From Thuidium tamariscinum (Eukaryota; Streptophyta; Bryopsida; Hypnales; Thuidiaceae): a DNA stretch of 64,000 bases. The stretch is from positions 16,569,501-16,633,500 of the forward strand of contig OX344749.2 of the NCBI GenBank assembly GCA_947034885.2, read 5' to 3'. The position numbers were made by a program, and so were the translations under genes. Every line of letters starts with the position of its first letter. Positions within the stretch are counted from its first letter, which is position 1. Positions 58,596-64,000 of the stretch are shown piece by piece. A model generated the notes under the pieces. That model was not told the origin of the DNA, did no database searches, and saw only the letters and a program-made list of their open reading frames with translations.

Positions 58596-60480
58596 ATGGC
58601 GCGGATTGAATGTGGAGCGCGTCTTGGTCTCGTTGCAGCGGCCCTGTTTTTCCTTCTTTTGCAGGCGAGGTTGTTCACCGTGCAGACCAAATACGCGGAC
58701 CGGATTGCACAGGCCGTGGAGAGCGAAAACAAGTGTTCACGAAGTAAGCGAGCGCTTATCGACCAATTTAGTGCGCAACAGGGGCGAATTGTGGCTTTGG
58801 AGGATGAGAAGGAGAAGCTCGAGAAGAATTTTACGCAGCTGAATGCGCTCTTGGGAGAGTACCGTCGACAGGGTAGTAAGGAATCACCTAAGCTGGAGTG
58901 GCAAAAACCTATTGCCGCGGTGGTTGTCATGGCTTGTAATCGCCCCGATTACCTCGACCGAACCTTGAATTCTGTCCTCAAGTATCAACGCGCAGTTGCA
59001 CAAAAATTCCCACTGTTTGTATCTCAGGTACACTATCTTTCCCCATTGTAATGTTAGGGCAGACATTTTATTGACCACACACTTCCTGGGCTTTGCACAC
59101 TAACCACGCACTAACTGCACACCAACCCGCAACCGCACGGAGTGATTGCAAGAATTTTTTTTCCACGTGTGTGAAGGTTAGTGCCCTTCTTGTGGACTCT
59201 GTCCACGTTAGCATCGATTGTAGAATTGCAGAATCTTTCTTGTATGACCAACTTTTATCCTCTAGTCAAGTGAAAAAATATTCAGCCCCCCCAAACAGTT
59301 CTGAATTTTGGACGTGCGTCACCGAATGCTTCGTAAATCACAAGATATTTGTGATTCTTGTTCCATTTTTCTTGCGGAAGATCTATCAGTGATTAATTCG
59401 ATAGTTGCAGGAAATTTCAATTTAAGCCTATAGTTTGAATTTGTAAACCATTTGGTGTGTGTGGTTAAAGGCATGTCTACTATACCCAATTGTAGGATGT
59501 CGGCAGCTTTTGGTTATGGTTGGTGATTTTACAGAATTTGCCTTCTTGTTGGTGTGGTTCAGGATGGTCCCATGGAGGCGGTGAAAGCCAAGGCAAAGAG
59601 CTTCATCGGCGTGGGGTACTTACAACATTTGGAAGGCGATCCTTCAACACGAAATCCAGGGGAGATGGTGGCGTACTACAAAATTGCACGGCACTATAAG
59701 TTTGCACTTTCGGAGCTTTTTGATGTGCGGGGGTACGAGAAGGTGATCATTTTAGAGGACGACATGGAAATAGCGCCGGATTTCTTCTCCTATTTCGAAG
59801 CCACGGCTACTGTCCTGGACTGCGATAAGTCCGTGGCGGCCATTTCGTCGTGGAATGACAATGGTCAGAAGCAGTTTGTTAGCGACGCTGAGGCTCTGTA
59901 CAGGTCTGATTTTTTCCCTGGACTTGGATGGATGCTTACGCGGGAGTTTTGGGATGAGCTCTCTCCGATTTGGCCTGAAGCTTATTGGGATGACTGGCTG
60001 CGGTTGAACTCCACTCGCAAGGGTCGTCAGTTCATTCGCCCAGAAGTATGCCGAACATACAACTTCGGTGAGCACGGCTCCAGCATGGGGCAATTCTATT
60101 ACCAGTACTTGGTGCCCATTAAGCTGAATGACGTCCTCGTCGACTGGAAGTCGAAGGACATGAACATGCTGAGCGAAGAGAAGTTCAACAAAGACTTGGC
60201 GACAATGATTACTACAGCCATGCCTGTAACCAACCCCAACATGGATTGGCTTCACATAGTGGAGAGGACGAATCAGGACGTCAGTATGGTATATGAGAAC
60301 CAGAGGGACTTTGAAAGGCTTGCACGGAAATTCGGTGTGTTTGAAGAATGGAAAGACGGCATCCCCAGGACGTCGTACAAGGGCGTGGTTGTGTTCAGAT
60401 GGCAGGGAAGCAAGAGAGTGTTCCTTATTCGACCTGATTCTCTGGAGTCACTTGGCTGGAAGGAAGGGAGTAGTATATAA
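58596..60480 (+). CDS. CGL1: N-acetylglucosaminyltransferase I (GnT-I)
   Basis: This Golgi type II enzyme adds GlcNAc to Man5GlcNAc2, the gateway to complex N-glycans. Exon 1 is 58,596-59,027 (144 residues); a 535-bp intron follows (CTCAG|GTACAC ... GTTCAG|GATGG); exon 2 is 59,563-60,480 (305 residues). The phase-0 join gives F-V-S-Q | D-G-P, as in plant homologues. The 449-residue product has a short cytosolic tail, a membrane anchor at 10-29, and a coiled-coil-like stem (about 50-90). The catalytic domain begins I-A-A-V-V-V-M-A-C-N-R-P and has the metal/UDP motif E-D-D at 209-211 and W-D-D-W at 286-289, containing the presumed catalytic Asp. Length matches known plant enzymes (about 445). 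The start is the first ATG of the open frame; upstream extension uses only TTG. It looks functional. As recalled, the Arabidopsis gene has many introns, so one intron is notable. Confidence 0.95.
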
Positions 60481-61205
60481 TAAAATGGTTAAATCCAGTG
60501 TTGCCAAGTTAGTCCTTACAACTCTACAATCAAGGTAGCGAGCATCCAGATAGCTTCAAAGCTGGCATATTTAGAGGAGGACAATCGGGTGCACTTCCTC
60601 TCCAGGTGTTGGATTGCTCTTGTCAAGGTAACTGATGGGGATGGTCATAATGTCTTTTGAACCGAGAGGATCATCGACACCACTTGAACTGCACCGAATG
60701 CCTTAAGATTTTGTTATGGATGGAGGCAGCTCTTGAAGCAGCTCCTTTACACTGAATTTTTAAGAGCCGCAGCCAGACTGGGTACACATCAGACTCTCCA
60801 TTCAGGGGGTATATTGAAATGGGACGTGCTGATTTAGGTGGCAGAATTCAGAAATGTGGGAGCTTCATGTGAAAATCTCCGGAAGTTGAAGTAGTTGAAA
60901 TCTAAACGGTTCGGAATCTGCTTGTGGACCTGGTTGTTTCAGAATTTCCCCCCCTCACGTATTTTGTAGACTAGATGGATGTTGTTACCCTGGTATAGTT
61001 GGTGTACACAATCTAGGCACTCCCAGTGCTCGTGTGCTTTTACCAGTTTGCAGCTGACAAGATTAATGAATTGTGTGCAACTATGCCCTCTATGTACGCA
61101 CTGTTGTATCAGCTGAAAACAGGTGGGTGCATTGCATTAGCACCATCAACCAGGGCCAGCACCCTGGAATGTAGGTAGCTTATGAGTCATGAAATGTTAT
61201 CCTTA
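60481..61205 (+). other. Likely 3' UTR and downstream region of GnT-I
   Basis: No ORF of note. Base composition stays moderately GC-rich to about 61,150 and then turns AT-rich, as expected at a gene's 3' end. AATGAA-like signals are present, but no cleavage site can be fixed. Confidence 0.4.
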
Positions 61206-61410
61206 GAGTGATCCCTTCTTTATTGTTATTTCAGATTGCATTTGAAGTTTTATTTCAATTGTATATTTTTGGAATGAAAACAAGGCATGATTGCATGCAA
61301 CCAAATCACGTGGATTTTCCATCTCCTGAAATTGCAGTTTTAGTCTCATCCTTGCAACTTATAGGTGCAAAAAGTGATCAAAGATTTTTAGCAACAATTG
61401 AAGTGCAAGG

Positions 61411-61628
61411 AAATTGTGACTCTTACTTTTTTGGCTCTACATTGCAAAGGTGCGATAAAATCTAAAATAAAGTGGAGGTTCATGAAGTGTCCTAAGCATA
61501 GATTTAAACTTTCAAAAGGAAATTGTGACTCCTACTTTTTGGTTCTAGATTCCAAAGGTGGGATAAGACCTAAAATAAGGTGGAGGTTCATGAAGTGTCC
61601 TAAACATAGATCTAGACTTTTAGAAGGG
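61411..61628. repeat. Two-copy tandem duplication, about 109-bp unit
   Basis: AAATTGTGACTCTTAC at 61,411 recurs as AAATTGTGACTCCTAC at 61,520. Both units share GGTGGAGGTTCATGAAGTG-type sequence (AGTGGAGGTTC / GGTGGAGGTTC) and CATGAAGTGTCCTAA. Identity is roughly 85% by eye. Confidence 0.85.
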
Positions 61629-62560
61629 TTGCACACCTTATTTCATTTTTCAAGAAATCTTCTTTCAAGAAATCTTCCTTCAAAAATGAAAAGTTGCATT
61701 TCTAGTTCTAACTTTAATCCATTTTTTTGGAATTTTTACTAATTTTTGAGTTTAGGGTGATTAAATTGGAAGGTGCCAAGAATCATTTTGACTAAGAGAT
61801 ATTCACTATGGGTACATCGAGACATTTAAGAAGCATGCATCTTGAAATGATAGGACCTATTGCCAAAATATTTTTTCAAAAATGGACCAATAGACTTTTG
61901 AATCAATAAGTGCATTCTTCATTTCTACTTAAAATCGAACCATTGGTCATTTTTGCCCTTGTGTCCTTAGAGGGTTACAAAGAGAAGACCAATGTGTGTT
62001 TTTTGACGATTTTGTTGTCATTCCAAAAGAAAATAAGTTCAAAAAAGATTCAAATGTATTCTAAAAAGTGTCTTCAAAGATTAGAGGTAGTTCAAAATTT
62101 TCCATCTATAAAGATGCATTATATTGATTTAATGAGAGTCTTAAAGTAGAAGTTGTCAAATTCCCGTAGATCATATCCATACGTTTGGATCTACTACATT
62201 CACCAATATTTATCAATGAAGTGTTTAACCAAAAATTGAATTTTTTTTCTATAGTAGATTACAAATTGAATTGTTGTGGTTTTCACAATAATTTTTTCTC
62301 TTTCAATTTTGTAGTGCTTTAGTGATAATTTTTTAAAGTTTTGATTTGATTTACTTACATTCATGTAATTTTTTAAGCATCATTTTTTAGAACTAGAAAA
62401 AACAACTTTTTGAAGTGAAACATTTTTATATTTTTTGAGTTATTGAGCTAAAAGTCTCGAAAATCTTTACCATACAAAGAAACCGAATGTGCAATTAGAG
62501 AGGGTGCAATTACAGAGGGACATGTACTAAACCCCTAAAACGTGCACTTCTCACGAAAGT
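61629..62560. other. AT-rich intergenic stretch without a recognisable gene
   Basis: No coding ORF recognised. GC content rises again at about 62,560, where the leader of the SICKLE-like gene presumably begins. Confidence 0.5.
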
Positions 62561-62888
62561 GATGCAGGATTGACAACCATCAAAGGGAGGTGTTTCCGCA
62601 GTCAAATTTTTCTCCCGCTACCCGAGCTACTTGCTATCGATTCTTAATTGCGGAGCTTAAAGCGGTACGAAATTGAAGAGTTTGTGTGCGGAGAGCTTTG
62701 AATGTAAGCTGCAAGTGACCAGTACATCTAGCCAGAAGAAGGTACACTTATCGGGTTCAAATTGCACTTCCAAACAGCTTTTCTGGTGTTTACAGGTGCT
62801 TTGAAACCCTACGTCACGACTGGATTGGCTGTTCGATTCATTAGTCGCACAGGGCTGCGTATGTCCGAAGAATTACGGATTTGGAAAC

Positions 62889-63281
62889 TTTAGGGTTTAG
62901 GGTTTGACTGGATCGGATGTTTTGAATTTGAGGTGTCTCTTTTCTTTATGCTGAAAATTATGCAATTGGATAGCGCAATCTGGATCTGAATTGCTCATTA
63001 TACGTGCGAGACGTTGGGAGAGGGTTTGGGTAACGATTTCAAAAACTGAGAAAACTAGTTTGTAATTGCAAACTCTGTTTGTAGCTGAGTAGCTGACGAA
63101 CGCGAACGGTTGACCGGTCGATCACCTTTTTTTAGCTACAACTGTTTGAATCTTAAGTGCTGAATTCCGCGTGTTTTGAAAATAATTGCTCCGGTTCTTT
63201 GCCAATGGTGCATTGCTGGGAACGATCGCTCAGCAACATCTGAATCTCTAAATCTGAGTCTTTCACCTTCCAAAACCCTAA
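62889..63281 (+). promoter_or_regulatory. Telo-box motifs upstream of the SICKLE-like gene
   Basis: TTTAGGGTTTAGGGTTT, two and a half plant telomere-type units, lies at 62,889-62,905, and AAACCCTAA at 63,273-63,281. As at the GnT-I gene, these sit in the presumed promoter or 5' UTR. The tract is too short to be an interstitial telomere array. Confidence 0.5.
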
Positions 63282-63592
63282 ATCCCTGCCGAGATAGTAC
63301 CTATCGTATTCCACTGCTGAATTTTCTTGGGGTGTTTCTCTGTGTGTCTGTTTGTGATTCCAAGGGTGGGTTCTGTGCAGAATTACGGTGCAGAATAACT
63401 AGATAATATCATCCAACGAAGGAAAGGAGCTGTGACTGTAATTCATTCCCTTCCTAATCACTCCCATGAGTGGTTGTATGCCCGGGACACATTTCCAACT
63501 AGTTGTGTGCTGGATTCAAGTTAGTTTGCATATTAACCAAGCCTGATTTCATAGCTCACCGTTTCTCACCTCCTTTCACAGATTGTTTCGTG

Positions 63593-64000
63593 ATGGAAGA
63601 CCCGGAGGCGCGGCGAGCAAGGCTGAAGGCTATGCGGGAGCAAGCCGAAGGGGTTTCGCAAAGTGCCCCGATCCCAGACAATCCCAGTGGGAAGCTTGCC
63701 AATCCTTTTGAAGAAGCCGCTCCCACATCTGATGCTCATACTCCGCGGTTCAACTACTACTCCAACCCAGCAGCTGGCTTCGTTCACACGAAACGGAAAG
63801 ATCCAGGACATGCTCCTGGAGGTTTCCTTCCTCAATGGAGACCAAAGGCTTACCCTCCAGCACCGGTTCCTCCTCCTACGGGTCCTCAGGTGGGAGGTTT
63901 TGGGAGTCCCATTCCTATGTACCATCCTCAACAAGTCTTTGCTCCTGCACCTCCTGCTGTGGAGCCTCTGCTGCGACCTGGCGAGGCGACCTGGCCCATC
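63593..64000 (+). CDS. SICKLE-like proline-rich protein, N-terminal part
   Basis: The frame is open from the ATG at 63,593 to the window edge (136 residues) and has no stop. It begins M-E-D-P-E-A-R-R-A-R-L-K-A-M-R, then L-A-N-P-F, then H-T-P-R-F-N-Y-Y-S-N-P-A-A, and becomes proline-rich (P-P-A-P-V-P-P-P). This order (charged E-x-R-x-x-R-L-x-A-M-R start, N-P-L/F, T-P-R-F-x-Y-Y) matches plant SICKLE, a nuclear protein linked to miRNA production and spliceosome function. An acceptor, CTTTCACAG|ATTG, lies 12 nt upstream of the ATG, implying a spliced 5' UTR. The rest lies beyond the window, so completeness cannot be judged. Confidence 0.65.
   Translation, partial: MEDPEARRARLKAMREQAEGVSQSAPIPDNPSGKLANPFEEAAPTSDAHTPRFNYYSNPAAGFVHTKRKDPGHAPGGFLPQWRPKAYPPAPVPPPTGPQVGGFGSPIPMYHPQQVFAPAPPAVEPLLRPGEATWPI

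Noticed and set aside
61208-61742. Two overlapping ORFs containing a repeated peptide
   Set aside because: The repetition comes from the 109-bp DNA duplication in two frames; codon use is AT-rich and no family is recognised.
63566-63934. 122-codon minus-strand ORF
   Set aside because: It is antisense to the SICKLE-like reading frame, which has family motifs and a clear start.

Overview
This is eukaryotic nuclear DNA from a land plant. Supporting signs are AT-rich intergenic DNA, GT-AG introns, telo-boxes, 5'-truncated LINEs, many MITE-like elements, and plant-type genes: GnT-I of N-glycan processing, a SICKLE-like protein and an IGT/LAZY-like gene. The kinase families and gene style would fit a bryophyte or another non-seed plant, but the sequence alone does not settle this.

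Region by region: (1) 1-17,185 is a satellite array of 190-bp units, each a dimer of two related 95-bp halves. The array runs off the left edge, holds local higher-order blocks, and ends in decayed units that look closer to single 95-bp monomers. (2) 19,757-25,421, minus strand, is a gene with a kinase exon, a 721-bp intron and an exon of 16 tetratricopeptide-like repeats. The two exons join in frame. Beyond the stop, about 20 more decayed TPR units continue; most of their TGA stops recur every 408 bp (four TPRs). (3) 27.8-33.2 kb is an orphan first exon followed by nested mobile DNA: LINE 3' ends, a Tourist-like MITE inside a foldback-rich region, and a CACTA-type MITE. (4) 33.8-35.3 kb, plus strand, is a second kinase. 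(5) 35.5-44.7 kb is mobile-element remnants and gene-poor AT-rich DNA. (6) 44.7-48.9 kb holds two LINE insertions with clear target-site duplications and then a multi-exon gene with the IGT motif (LAZY/DRO/TAC family). (7) 49-57.9 kb is gene-poor, with several inverted-repeat elements, including one shaped like a piggyBac MITE. (8) 58-60.5 kb is a short minus-strand ORF next to a complete two-exon GnT-I gene. (9) 63.6-64 kb is the start of a SICKLE-like gene, cut by the window edge.

The genes do not form a pathway. GnT-I acts in the Golgi, the SICKLE-like protein probably in nuclear RNA processing, the IGT-like protein possibly in gravity or auxin responses, and the kinases in signalling. Repeat amplification and transposition have shaped most of the window. 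The most unusual objects are the kinase-TPR gene with its phased stop codons and the dimeric satellite with its monomer-like edge.
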